Below are positions 22,588 to 31,976 of a stretch of DNA of 64,000 bases, piece after piece. The stretch is from positions 15,571,001 to 15,635,000 of the forward strand of contig NC_046683.1 in the NCBI RefSeq assembly GCF_009870125.1. The letters are read 5' to 3'. This stretch comes from Drosophila pseudoobscura. Its lineage: Eukaryota; Arthropoda; Insecta; Diptera; Drosophilidae. Each line of letters opens with the position of its first letter. Positions within the stretch are counted from its first letter, which is position 1. The translations under genes were made by a program, and so were the position numbers. The notes beneath the pieces were generated by a model. That model was given only the letters and a program-made list of their open reading frames with translations. It was not told the DNA's origin and searched no databases.

Positions 22588-24242
22588 CGAACATTGGCCA
22601 GGGTGTGTCGTCGGTTCTTGAGATAGCGACTGTGGTACTTCTGGAGGTCCCCGATGGAGCCCTGCTCGGCCTGCATCTTGCTGGTGGGCAGCAGCTGCGA
22701 GTTGCTCGGATGCGAGGAGGCTAGAGCGGAGGCCGACGTCGAGGTCAGGCGATGATGGGCCGCAACGCTGACGCTGCTGCTGTTTTGGGTGTTGGTGGCG
22801 TTGCCAGTGCTGCCGCCGCTGGAGGCAAGGGTCTCGTTCGAGTTGCTGCCAATGACGGTGGTGGCCGATGAGGAGCTGCCGCCGGTGGAGCCGATGGGTG
22901 CTAGGACGATGCGCGACCAGCAGGACTTGTGCGGCTTGCGGAACTTGAGCTTGATGCGCGGCGAAGGAGTTGAGGCTGTGCCGTATTCGGTGGCCTGGCC
23001 AGCACTGACCGATCCAGATCCTCCAGCTGCTGTCGCCGGTCCCGTGGACGACGAGGTGGCCGACGAGTGGTGCACACTCTCACAGCTGCCGCAATAACCC
23101 GCCCCGGCGATGGTTGGTATCGGCGGTAGGGTCTCTGAGCACTGGCTGCTCAGGGACAGCTGCTTGGAGTTGGCCTGCTCGGACTCCTCCTCCTCCTTGA
23201 TGTGCGGCAGTGGTGAGGTCTGTGGCTGGCAGCTGCACCGCTGGGTCTGGCTCTGACTCTGGCTCTGATTGGGGTTCGGGTTCTGGTTCTGACTTGGATT
23301 CGGATTCGGATTCGTGTTGCTGTACAGACTGGATGGGGTGGTCGCTGAAGTGAGCAGATTGCTTGGGGCAGCGACTGCTGTCGTCGCCGTGGAGACCGTC
23401 ACTGGCTGGATCAGGCTGGGGGCTGTGCTGGTGGCGGAGCCCAGCTGCTGGACTACTGCGGTGGGTGAGACACTAGCGTCACTCAGGGTCTCTGGTTCGG
23501 CGCGACGGGCCACTAGACCGCTGGCCAGAGAGGCGGCGGCTATGTCGGCGGCGCTCAGCTGCTGCTCCAAGTCCTCGTCCACGTCGTTGATCAGAGTCTT
23601 CAGCGATATGGGCGTTGTCACCGATGTGCCACCGATCGTGTCGGCCAGCGAGTGCTTCTTCTCGCCGGTGGTATACGGTTCGAGGTCGGACTCGCTGGTT
23701 ATCTGCTGCCGCTCTGCGGCGCCTTCTACTCCTCCTGCTGCTGCCCTGTGTGGCTCGTTAATCGAATGATCTCCTTTGGTGGCTTTCCTTTTGGCCTCCT
23801 CCTGGTCCACTCCCGACTTCTGTTGCGGATCAGTGGTGTCCGAAATGTTTTTGTTGGTTTTGGGTTCGTCCGGTGTCTGTGCGGGTGTTTGGGGCGGACT
23901 TGTGGCGGGGGCTGCGGAGCCGCCCCCGCGACAAGGTAGGCAACAGCGAAACACTGTGCCACCGAAGCACTTGGTCCTTGGCTTTGATTTTCGCTTTCCT
24001 TGCCCCTTGCCACTCCCACAGCCGTTCCCACTACTGCTGCCGCCAACGGCTGCGCCTCCAGCTCCTTCTCCTGCACCCACTCCCGCTCCGCCTCCAGCGG
24101 CACCACCGCCTCCACCGCCCCCACTGGCTGCCAGGCCGTTAACGTTGCAGATGCCACCTACTGCAGCTGTTCCACTGTGGCCGTTCCCGTTCCCGTTCTC
24201 GTTGCCGTTTCCGTTTCCGTTGCTGCTGCTGCTGACGCGATG
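22588..24242 (-). CDS. dnc: dunce cAMP-specific phosphodiesterase, large N-terminal exon
   Basis: The exon encodes about 551 residues of the long-isoform N-terminus of dunce, the fly PDE4 that hydrolyses cAMP and is needed for learning and female fertility. On the minus strand it is bounded by a good acceptor (CCCTTTGGTTTCCAG|CATCG) and a consensus donor (GTTCG|GTAAGTT), with the last codon split after two bases. Order of features: a GNG-type Gly/Asn run, Gly-rich linker, KRKSKPRTKCFGGTVFRCC, PPQTPAQTPDE, a long Ser/Thr/Gln-rich disordered region including NPNPNPSQNQNPN, then KYHSRYLKNRRHTLANVR at the end. The ending leads into UCR1 in dunce/PDE4 proteins. No start codon is assigned: the frame stays open to the acceptor, and GTG-initiated frames inside are not real starts. 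The UCR and catalytic exons are absent from the window. Confidence 0.9.
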
Positions 24243-24244
24243 CT

Positions 24245-24870
24245 GGAAACCAAAGGGAAATCATTGAAAAATACAAATTGAACAATTATTTAGCCATCAT
24301 TAGTGGATATATATATATATATAGCGGACTACGGTCTGCCTCCCCGCCCCTCAACCTTGGCCGGCGGCTGGTCCGAGCCCTTTGGCCCCGCATTCTTGCT
24401 AAACGGAAAACTCTGCGCGAGCCTCGCCAGACGCATCATTCCCCAATCGATCCTTGGTCCTGGTCAGCGGCACATGGTCCTTCACACGGCTGTCTGCAAG
24501 GAGAAGGAGATAGACAGAGAAAAACACGATCAGTAAATGGATTATGTGTAATTATAATTAATAAATACATGAAGAATATATAGATGGTAAGGGCATATAC
24601 ATTGCGGTGCGCGAGAGTAACTTTCATTCCAATTTCTTTTCTTAATTTCCCCTCCGGTGCCGCCTCAAAGTATGCCGCACAACATCAGCAGAACAGCAGG
24701 TGGGGATGCGATGCACGTATGTGGGTTATCCACATATTTGCCAACAAAAGTTTTGCCAACATCCGCATCCGACCTTCCGGCGACCAGCAGCGGCAGCTGC
24801 ACAAACTGACCCACATGCCACATGCACACACAGCCAGGCGGCGTGCCCCAGCTTCGAGTTCGGTATTCGG
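24245..24870. other. Non-coding spacer, dunce intron
   Basis: It contains a (TA)n run near 24309-24322 and the acceptor side of the dunce intron. No gene is seen. Confidence 0.55.
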
Positions 24871-24876
24871 TTCATT

Positions 24877-24882
24877 TCAGTT
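24877..24882 (+). promoter_or_regulatory. Possible initiator for the 25.0-kb small ORF
   Basis: TCAGTT matches the insect initiator and lies 106 bp before the ATG. There is no TATA box at the expected distance, so the assignment is weak. Confidence 0.3.
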
Positions 24883-24984
24883 CCGCTGCCGGCACAGCGA
24901 TTCACTTAAATCCACTTAAGTCCATCATCGGACGGATTCGCGCAGTGCCACTGCCACTGGGCGCACAACGCAGACAAAATTCTG

Positions 24985-25176
24985 ATGCCGATGGTGGAAT
25001 TGATACTGAAACTGAAAGTGCTGCTCCTGGTGCTCCCCTGGCTGCTGATATGCAAGTTCCTGTACAAGCCCGCGGACTTTACGGAGCCGTCTGTGTTCTA
25101 CAACAGCCTGGACTATCATCCGGAGGACTACATAGACACGTTCACAACGCTGCAGCAGGAAGACTACTTTCAGTGA
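24985..25176 (+). CDS. Small membrane-anchored or secreted protein, unknown family
   Basis: The frame encodes 63 residues, or 61 if the second ATG at 24991 is used. Residues about 9-26 (LKVLLLVLPWLLICKFL) form one hydrophobic helix, followed by a polar, acidic and Tyr/Phe-rich tail (FYNSLDYHPEDYIDTFTTL). Codons end overwhelmingly in G or C (CTG, GTG, TTC, TAC, GAC), in contrast with the AT-rich DNA after the stop, which argues strongly that it is real. The helix could be a signal anchor or an uncleaved signal peptide. It is in an apparent dunce intron on the opposite strand from dunce. I do not recognise the family. Confidence 0.6.
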   Translation: MPMVELILKLKVLLLVLPWLLICKFLYKPADFTEPSVFYNSLDYHPEDYIDTFTTLQQEDYFQ

Positions 25177-25179
25177 TTG

Positions 25180-26170
25180 TGAAATGAGGATAATTTGTTG
25201 AATTTTTTGTTTTGTTTAAGTTTATTTCCCAAAAAAAATATAATGAGTGTGAGAGGAGCCCCGCTTTGGTTACTGTAAAAATTTCAATCTTTTTCTTTCC
25301 TTCGAGGAGTAATGGAATGTTTGGTTAGTATCTCCGGGGCAGAGACCCACTTTTTAAGAAATTGAATGAAAGATTCGCAGGCAGAGATAGATCATTTGTG
25401 AAGTCCCAAACCAAATGTGCGATGTATTTGTGAACAATAGAGTTCAGCAGGCTTCAGATATTTGTATGCGATATTGTTTGGCAGATCAATATTATTCTTA
25501 TAAAGATACGTAGACATTTATGTAGATAAATCTCTTCCATTGTGGCCTGGTTCCCAATAATCCAATTCAAATGGAACCAATCGAAGCTCAGAGATAAACA
25601 AATATTTAGATCACTTGATGCTTTTCACAATGGCTGACTGTCACGATATTCGTACATGGGATAGTACGATAGAGAGCTAAACCCCATCATAATAGAGACC
25701 TTTGAACAAGTGGATGGGAAATTCGCAAACCGAATTGGCGTTTAAAAATAATGCGCAAATCAAAAACAAATATTTGGACAAATGACAATGATATGGAACA
25801 TTGGATACAAAAACCCACATAATTGTCAGCTGATCTAGGAAATTAAACCGGGATATCTCTGAAGAACGGGTTCAGTTTCAACTGTTCTTTGGCGACTTTT
25901 TTAAAACCATTTACTTTGTTTCCTTTTAGCTATTGAAAGCTCTTAGCCGAATGGAAATGTTTCAAATTATTCAGGGTATTGTTTCGAATTGAGTCCCTAT
26001 GATATCTATAAGTCAGAAGGATGTTCTTTGAGAACATCTTTACACAATTTTTTATAGACGGTCAAACAAGAGCGTAAATTCTCAGTATAGTGTTTCATAA
26101 CACAAGTTTACACGGTTTTGGACCTGAGCAATCAAAAGCTGTTTATAAGGTAGATTCGGAGGCTGAAATT
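25180..26170. other. Non-coding AT-rich spacer
   Basis: No gene, RNA or repeat array is recognisable in this kilobase. Confidence 0.55.
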
Positions 26171-26175
26171 ATCCA

Positions 26176-26655
26176 TTAAGGGCCATTTATTGAATTGGAA
26201 AGTACAAATCCGAAATGAACAGAGGTTGAACTGAGTCTTTTATATTTCTTGGGATCTGTTTCACGCTTTAGGGTCCAAGAGTAGTCGCTCATCATGCCTT
26301 CGTTCCAAAATCCTTGGTATCGCCTTTCGATTTTCACTATATAAGGATGTAGCCGCTCTCCTTGCCTTTCGCTCGTATTGCTAAAGTTTTGTGGGAAAAA
26401 ATCAAGATGTGGATGCAGAAATTCGAGCTCCAATCTTGTGGCAATTCTTAAAAAAATTGTCGATTTCTTGTTTGTAATCCGCTGATTTGTAGTTACCGAG
26501 AAAGTTGTGAACAACATTTTTAAACGATGCCCATGCTGCTGCTTGGCCATTACTTTTTGTATATCAGGTCCGACCAATATTCCTTCTTTGATTTTTGGAA
26601 ACAACTTGATTAAGGACTGGAAAGCGCAGTACCGAAACCATGTAAGTCCATTAAG
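26176..26655 (-). pseudogene. Relic of an arthropod mobile-element-like ORF
   Basis: The minus-strand frame reads DLNGLTWFRYCAFQ, then FPKIKEGILVGPDIQKVM, a mid region, and LEFLHPHLDFFPQNF, SERQGERLHPYI, ERRYQGFWNEGMMSDYSWTL. This matches in order a protein family repeated in many arthropod genomes whose members typically read AKIKEGIFVGPQI, HFLHSHLDFFPENL, DEHGERFHQDI and RYQGKW--MLADYCWTL. Those copies are multi-copy and usually thought to derive from mobile elements. Here a stop codon lies just upstream of DLNGL, so the N-terminus is missing, and conserved residues have drifted (His-Ser-His to His-Pro-His; Phe-His-Gln to Leu-His-Pro). I call it a decayed fragment rather than a host gene. 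Confidence 0.55.
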
Positions 26656-26879
26656 GTCTTAGACAATTCAGACAGAATAATATCCCCTCTGATGTATTTT
26701 TTAAAAGCTGTTATTTCGTTTAATTTTCTTTAAACCAAATATTACAAAAAAGTAAGGTTAGTATTCGTTGGGCCTTGGATAAGAGATAAAACTAAAGACG
26801 AAATGGGTATCGTTCAACGTGATCGTTTCGTGGTGGTTCGGCGGAGTGTAGCTTGGGGTCAGGGGGGGAGGGGGGGTGT

Positions 26880-27320
26880 CTAGCCGCTCCTCCTGCGGTT
26901 GGAGAGGGATCGGCGCCTTAATGAGGTGCCACTGCTAATGGCACTGCTAGAGGTGGTCGAGACACGGTGATGGTGACGCCTCCTGACCTTCCTGTTCTTC
27001 TTGCTCTTGTTCTTGCTCTTGTTCCTGCTCCCGCTCCTCTTGCCACCACTTCGGCGTTCTACCCATTTCACGGTCCTCTTTTTTTTCTTTTTACCGCTGG
27101 TGGAGGCGGCGGTCGTGGTGGTGGTGGCGGTGGCCGCGGCGGCGTCGGTGGTCGTGGCTGCTGCTGTGGTTGTGGCACTTGCCGACGTTGTTGTTGTTGT
27201 GGCAGTTGCAGCCGTTGTTGTGGCCGTTCCCGTGGTCGTGGTCGTCGACGACGCTGCCGAAGACTGGCCGATGAGGACACAGGCCAGGACTGCCAGAAGC
27301 AAAACGCAATGGTATCTCAT
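26880..27320 (-). CDS. New-glue-type secreted Thr-rich protein D
   Basis: The gene encodes 146 residues, intronless. The signal peptide is MRYHCVLLLAVLACVLIGQSSA, clearly related to that of genes A-C. Residues about 23-80 are almost only Thr, Ala and Ser. A basic region follows (KKKKKRTVKWVERRSGGKRS, then NKSKNKSKKNRKVRRRHHHR). Unlike A-C it has an extra Ser/Thr/Arg tail of about 30 residues (VSTTSSSAISSGTS...). The start is the ATG after four ATC codons; the frame stays open upstream, but that sequence is promoter. It lies about 500 bp downstream of the tubulin acetyltransferase gene on the same strand. The function is presumably salivary glue. Confidence 0.82.
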   Translation of the reverse strand: MRYHCVLLLAVLACVLIGQSSAASSTTTTTGTATTTAATATTTTTSASATTTAAATTTDAAAATATTTTTAASTSGKKKKKRTVKWVERRSGGKRSGSRNKSKNKSKKNRKVRRRHHHRVSTTSSSAISSGTSLRRRSLSNRRRSG

Positions 27321-27376
27321 GATGATGATGATGGCGATTGCAAGAACTCTTTGCCAAACTCCAGCAAAAGACTGGC

Positions 27377-27384
27377 TTTTTATA
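27377..27384 (-). promoter_or_regulatory. TATA box of glue gene D
   Basis: On the minus strand it reads TATAAAAA within GGGGTATAAAAAGCC. A start 35 bp downstream would give a leader of about 29 nt, equal to that of genes A and C. Confidence 0.7.
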
Positions 27385-27823
27385 CCCCGCAGCGTGATTC
27401 TGCAATTGTGTTTGCATTTGCGAACCTTTTGTTCCGTTGCCATTCGCCGCCACACATTCCGGAGAGAAAGGAAAAGACAAAGAATTCGCAAATATAGTGG
27501 TCTGTCTCTGCCGGCTATACAGCTGCCAAAGTTCGGGAAACGACCTCGAACACACACCAAAGGAACACCACTGGGGTGCTGTGCCACTCGAGAACGACCC
27601 GGGGACTGTGTTGCATAGTCTCGAGCGCGGATCGGGAATCGCCCGACTGGCTTGTAAAACAAAAGTAACAAAGGTCTACCAAAATGTACACATATTTAAT
27701 AATGTAATAACTAATGATAACCGCTAATGCTCAGGTGTTTAGCCGCTGTCTGCCGTCTGCTGCCTGCTGTCTGCCGTCTGCTGGTGTATCGCACATATCC
27801 ATGCGGACTGTGGTGTGTGCGAT

Positions 27824-28693
27824 TTATGTGTGGCGTACGTTCGTGCGGCTTATCTGTCCGTCGGCAGCGTGGCTGGCATTGGTGCCTCTGGCCCGAGAGC
27901 CCTGAATAATCTCGGCCATGCTGCAGTCGCTGTTGCAGCGGGACGACAGTAGGTCCGTGGTTGAGCAGCTCTGCTGCTGCGGGTCCTGGAGGCGGCGTTT
28001 CCTGTAGTTAGCCTCCCCGACATGGAACGTCATGGCACTGGTGCGCTGCCTCTCAGAGCCGGCGGCCAGAATGGCTGGGACGCTCTTGGTGGCCTGCAGG
28101 AGGGGCATCGAGGGTGACACACCGTGAAAGTAACCCTCGTAGAGGACGAAGTGATTGGCCTGCGGAATGGTGCGCACCAGGCCGTAGTGGCGGGCCATGA
28201 AGAGTATCAGCTTCTGGGACGGACGGTCAACCGATAGCTTCGACGGGGTCCACTTCTCCTCCGCCAGCATGGCCTCGAAGAGCTCCTTGCCCAGGCCACA
28301 GCGCTGCCGGGACTCGTGCACATAAAAGTCCAGGACGGCCGGAGCCCGCTGCACCTTGTGCACCTGGCCGGTCTCGTCGTACAAATAGAGATCCTTGGTG
28401 CCGACCTTCAGCAGCCCAACGACCACTCCGTTGGCTCCTTCCTTTCCATCCGCCATCAGATACACGGTTTGGTTGTCGCTCTTCTCCAGGCGCTGGGCCG
28501 TCGTCACCGGGTTGATGAGGTCCTGGGCTGTGGCCGACAGCTGGCCCATACGGTCGATTACCTCCGCCATCTTCAAAGTAACGTCCGCGCACATAAAACG
28601 CTTACCGGAAAAGTTCTGCGGCAGCAGGTCCGACGACACTTTTATAATCGCCTCTGGGAACAGAGGCTTAATATCAAAGCAGAAGTCCGTCAT
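27824..28693 (-). CDS. Alpha-tubulin N-acetyltransferase (ATAT/MEC-17 family)
   Basis: The gene encodes 289 residues in one coding exon. The enzyme transfers acetyl from acetyl-CoA to Lys40 of alpha-tubulin inside microtubules. Residues 1-191 align along the family's GNAT domain: LSATAQDL (Gln57, equivalent to human Gln58), LDFYVHES at 121-128, the acetyl-CoA loop QRCGLGKELF at 130-139, SVDRPSQKL at 154-162 (Asp156, equivalent to human Asp157) and NHFVLYEGYF at 180-189. The C-terminal about 100 residues are low in conservation, as usual. Human Cys120 is Ala119 here. Drosophila has two members, CG3967 and the X-linked CG17003; an X-linked location would favour the second, but I cannot decide. 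A possible 66-nt intron in the 5' leader (28718-28783) is seen. Confidence 0.92.
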   Translation of the reverse strand: MTDFCFDIKPLFPEAIIKVSSDLLPQNFSGKRFMCADVTLKMAEVIDRMGQLSATAQDLINPVTTAQRLEKSDNQTVYLMADGKEGANGVVVGLLKVGTKDLYLYDETGQVHKVQRAPAVLDFYVHESRQRCGLGKELFEAMLAEEKWTPSKLSVDRPSQKLILFMARHYGLVRTIPQANHFVLYEGYFHGVSPSMPLLQATKSVPAILAAGSERQRTSAMTFHVGEANYRKRRLQDPQQQSCSTTDLLSSRCNSDCSMAEIIQGSRARGTNASHAADGQISRTNVRHT

Positions 28694-28717
28694 TGCATTT
28701 AGTTATTCTGTGTTGTC

Positions 28718-28783
28718 CTGGCCGAAATAAAATTCTGATAGAAACTTATACGAGAGTGAATATAGTTGAATTTTAACACTTAC
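28718..28783 (-). other. Possible 5'-leader intron of the tubulin acetyltransferase gene
   Basis: On the minus strand, CCACT|GTAAGTG is a consensus donor and TTTTATTTCGGCCAG a good acceptor, 66 nt apart, which is a typical short fly intron length. It would end 24 nt before the ATG. An alternative acceptor (CTATCAG) would give 49 nt. Confidence 0.4.
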
Positions 28784-28789
28784 AGTGGC

Positions 28790-29640
28790 AGATGTTAATT
28801 TTTCCGATTGTTACCGATTTCCTAGTAGTTCGATGTTTTTCCTGCCGATGTTTCTCGGACCAACACTGAGCATTGACTATATTTCGGAAGCCCCAGGCGC
28901 AGATAGCTGACACAAAAGTTATGTGATCAAATTTCTAGATTTTTTCGTAACTCTGTGACAATATGTCTATAAATTATTATCCATACGAATATTTTTCATA
29001 CAGAAAGTACAAGCAATAACCTCAATTCCCGTGCATGCTGCGGTCACACTAAGCGATTAAGTATCGGCAAAAAAAAGGTAAATAAATCGAAAACCACCAT
29101 ATGGTGAATAGCCAATAAAAATGTAATAAAACTCTACGACTTCGTTAGAATAAAACTTTTCAATGAAAGAAACCACGAATTTAATTCTGTTTGTGATGAC
29201 TCAATCGATACCAATTGGCTGGCACTACCGACAGCTTCCAACACTGTCAATTCGTGGAATTTAATTAGTTTAATCAATTGAAAATGTGTAAAGTTGTCCG
29301 TGGCTCAACTGGCAACATGCCACTGATCAAGCCATCCTTTGGGGGATATGCATTCCCATTCCCATTTACGGATGAGGCAAGCCACAAGCAACAAAGGGTG
29401 GCACAAGCCACAAATGATGGCTGCGGCTGCTTCCACTGATCGGTGTTATTGCCCGGCTCTGGGTTCGGGTTTGTGCAGGTAAAGCATTCATCAATATTTG
29501 GTCCATCTACGTCTAGCTGCAAGTAGGGGAGTTTCTGGCTTCGATAGATCATTCACTGGGCGAATCGAACCCGTTGTCTATACGGTTGTCTATATGGTCT
29601 ATATGGAATATATTTCACAGGAGATCTCATGAATTCTGCA
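28790..29640. other. Non-coding spacer with a possible housekeeping promoter motif
   Basis: CGGTCACACTA at 29041-29051 is a perfect match to Drosophila core-promoter Motif 1 (YGGTCACACTR) on the plus strand, and ATCGATA at 29205-29211 is close to a DRE. No plus-strand gene is seen to go with it, so it may serve the divergent acetyltransferase gene. Confidence 0.35.
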
Positions 29641-30087
29641 CTCTACTACATAGGGACCAAAGTAAGGGTTAAGACGCAGCTGCTTGACCAGAGAGAACGG
29701 CAATGCCAATTTCGGGCCTGGCAGAAAGGACAGCAGCTGCTTCCGAGGGGTCACACGCGTGGATACCTTGCTCGGCATTGAGGGGAACTTTCGCCAGGAT
29801 CTGTACGTGGCCCAGTTGCGGGATAGACAGCACTTGCCATGCCCAACAGAGCCAGCCCACGACACACTTTGATATTCTGAGAGAGTTCATGTGAAGCCAT
29901 AAAATAAATTAAATAACATTTTTTAATTGCCTTAAAACTATTCAAAAACATTCATTAAAATTAGAAAATTAAGTTATCAGGAATTCGTTTGGGTCGGAAT
30001 CAGTATCGGAATTGGTAGGTATCATTTTGGTGTCCACTTGTGGCTCCATTTACGGATTACATTTGTGGATCTAAAGTCAGACCTAGC

Positions 30088-30471
30088 CTAGCCACTCTTC
30101 TTGTTGTTCTTCTTGTTGTTCTTCTTGTTGTTCTTCTTGTTCTTGTTCCTGTTCCTGCGGCGGATGGACCTCTTCTTGCCCTTGTGCACCTTCCTCTTCC
30201 AGTGGCGCTTGACCTTGGTCTTGCCCCCAGATGATGAAGAAGGTGCGGCAGTTGTGGCTGCTGAGCTTGTGGCTGCGGTTGTGGTGTCAGCGGTGGCGGA
30301 GGCGGCAGTCGTGGTGGCGGATGCAGAGGTGGTGGTGGCTGTGGCAGTCGCCGCGGTAGTGGTGGCTGTGGCAGCCGCCGCGGTGGTGGTTGTGGTGCCG
30401 GTGCCACTGGTCTGTCTGACCAGGACACAGCCGAAGAGGGCCAGGAGGAGGAGGACGCAAGAGTACCGCAT
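30088..30471 (-). CDS. New-glue-type secreted Thr-rich protein B
   Basis: The gene encodes 127 residues, intronless. The signal peptide and the first residues after it (MRYSCVLLLLALFGCVLVRQ) are identical to A and C, also in DNA. The middle is Thr/Ala-rich with ASATTT-type repeats. The basic part (KVKRHWKRKVHKGKKRSIRR) is followed by a tail expanded by 12-bp units coding KKNN (three copies). It is transcribed away from gene C; their start codons are 446 bp apart. Its 3' untranslated region is nearly the same as that of C, but its promoter is not. Confidence 0.85.
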   Translation of the reverse strand: MRYSCVLLLLALFGCVLVRQTSGTGTTTTTAAAATATTTAATATATTTSASATTTAASATADTTTAATSSAATTAAPSSSSGGKTKVKRHWKRKVHKGKKRSIRRRNRNKNKKNNKKNNKKNNKKSG

Positions 30472-30495
30472 GTCTATGGATCGATTGCTTTGAAG

Positions 30496-30535
30496 AACTG
30501 ATGACAATTAGGGAGATTCGACTGCCTTTTATTGT
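30496..30535 (-). promoter_or_regulatory. Core promoter of glue gene B
   Basis: On the minus strand a TATA variant (TACAATAAAAG, at about 30526-30536) is followed 35 bp later by a perfect TCAGTT initiator (30501-30496), giving a leader of about 28 nt. Upstream sequence is unlike the shared A/C promoter. Confidence 0.6.
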
Positions 30536-30790
30536 ACCCCGGCGCGGAAGCTGTGTGTACCAGAGAGAATGGGAGCTAGAATTCAAATCGGAGTAGCAAC
30601 ACAACGAATTCATCATTGTTTGGAAGTGTGGCGGAAAATAGAAACAGAAGAGAAATCTCTCGTGTTTGAACAGTTGCCTCGGGCGTAAGAGCAAATTTGC
30701 GAATTATTGTTTTTGCAGAACTCTCTTTGTTACCTAACTATTCGCATTGGTGACACATTTTATATTTAGCCAGTCCCAGAAGGCGTGCCA

Positions 30791-30917
30791 GATTCGGGAT
30801 AAACCCTAAGGGGCTTCGGCTGGAAACTGATCTAGAAAGCAGATCTATTCGGCTATAAAAGCCCCGATTTGGTCTCTGGAAAAGCATCAGTTGTCAGCCA
30901 ATCCAACTATCACCAAC
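30791..30917 (+). promoter_or_regulatory. Promoter and leader of glue gene C, shared with gene A
   Basis: TATAAAA at 30854-30860 and TCAGTT at 30887-30892 are in the same positions as in gene A. From 30791 to the ATG the sequence is almost identical to 16461-16587. Confidence 0.75.
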
Positions 30918-31271
30918 ATGCGGTACTCTTGCGTCCTCCTCCTCCTGGCCCTCTTCGGCTGTGTCCTGGTCAGACAGACCAGTGGCACCGGCACCGCAAC
31001 CACCACCGCGGCGGCTGCCACAGCCACCACCACCTCTGCATCTGCCACAGCCACCACCACCTCTGCATCCGCCACCACGACTGCCGCCACCGCTGACACC
31101 ACAACTACCGCCGCCACAAGCTCAGCAGCCACAACTGCCGCACCTTCTTCATCATCTGGGGGCAAGACCAAGGTCAAGCGCCACTGGAAACGCAGGGTGC
31201 ACAAGGGCAAGAAGAGGTCCATCCGCCGCAGGAACAGGAACAGGAACAAGAAGGACAACAAGAGTGGCTAG
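30918..31271 (+). CDS. New-glue-type secreted Thr-rich protein C
   Basis: The gene encodes 117 residues, intronless, with the same layout as A and B: signal peptide, Thr/Ala-rich middle (two TTTSASATA-type units), then SGGKTKVKRHWKRRVHKGKK and a short Arg/Asn/Lys tail ending KSG. The promoter, leader and signal-peptide DNA match gene A, while the 3' untranslated region matches gene B for more than 100 bp. This is the best evidence in the window for exchange between paralogues. Confidence 0.85.
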   Translation: MRYSCVLLLLALFGCVLVRQTSGTGTATTTAAAATATTTSASATATTTSASATTTAATADTTTTAATSSAATTAAPSSSSGGKTKVKRHWKRRVHKGKKRSIRRRNRNRNKKDNKSG

Positions 31272-31449
31272 GCTAGGTCTGACTTTAGATCCACAAATGT
31301 AATCCGTAAATGGAGCCACGAATGGATGCCTAATGATACCGATTCCGATACTGATGCTGACCCAAACGAAGTCCCGAAGAAATCATATTTTTGTTAGCTT
31401 TTAATTGTCCCTTTGTATATTTCTGTTCCTTAAGCTTAAGGAAAATATA

Positions 31450-31941
31450 AAATTTGATAACAAAGTAATATAGTTCTTGGGGAACTGGCAGAAGGCGTCC
31501 ATATGGATGCCAGGCTGTCGCCTATGAATGGGTTCACGTATTGTAGGGCAGTGAAGGATATCTTGGGCGACAATCACAAAGGGCACCCATCTTACTTTCC
31601 CTCTGCCCAGGTTCCACTGGCTCTGGGGAGGTCCTCTTTTTAAGTATTTATGTAAAAAAGTCTTTGGCTGCTGGGAGTGAAAAATGCGTACTTCTGAAAA
31701 TGAACATTATTTATTTATGTTTCGATGCATTGAGCTGTCAAACTTCAGTTTCCATGGAAACCCATTAGCAGGAGAGTCGAACCCACGAAACCCGCAAAAC
31801 ACCTCCCCCCCCACGGGGGGGAGCATCAGTTTACAGGCAACGAAATAAGTGAAAACTTTCTATTCCAAAAACAACCAAAAACCGAGGCAGGCAGCACTTT
31901 TGGGCCACGAAAGAGTTGCCATAGATACCGCACAGTCATGT

Positions 31942-31976
<35 letters not shown>

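Noticed and set aside
29555..29575. tRNA B-box-like GGTTCGATTC on the minus strand
   Set aside because: No A box or cloverleaf can be formed with the adjacent sequence.
29640..29890. Possible coding relic with mixed frames on both strands
   Set aside because: No family could be matched, and no frame stays open with consistent composition.
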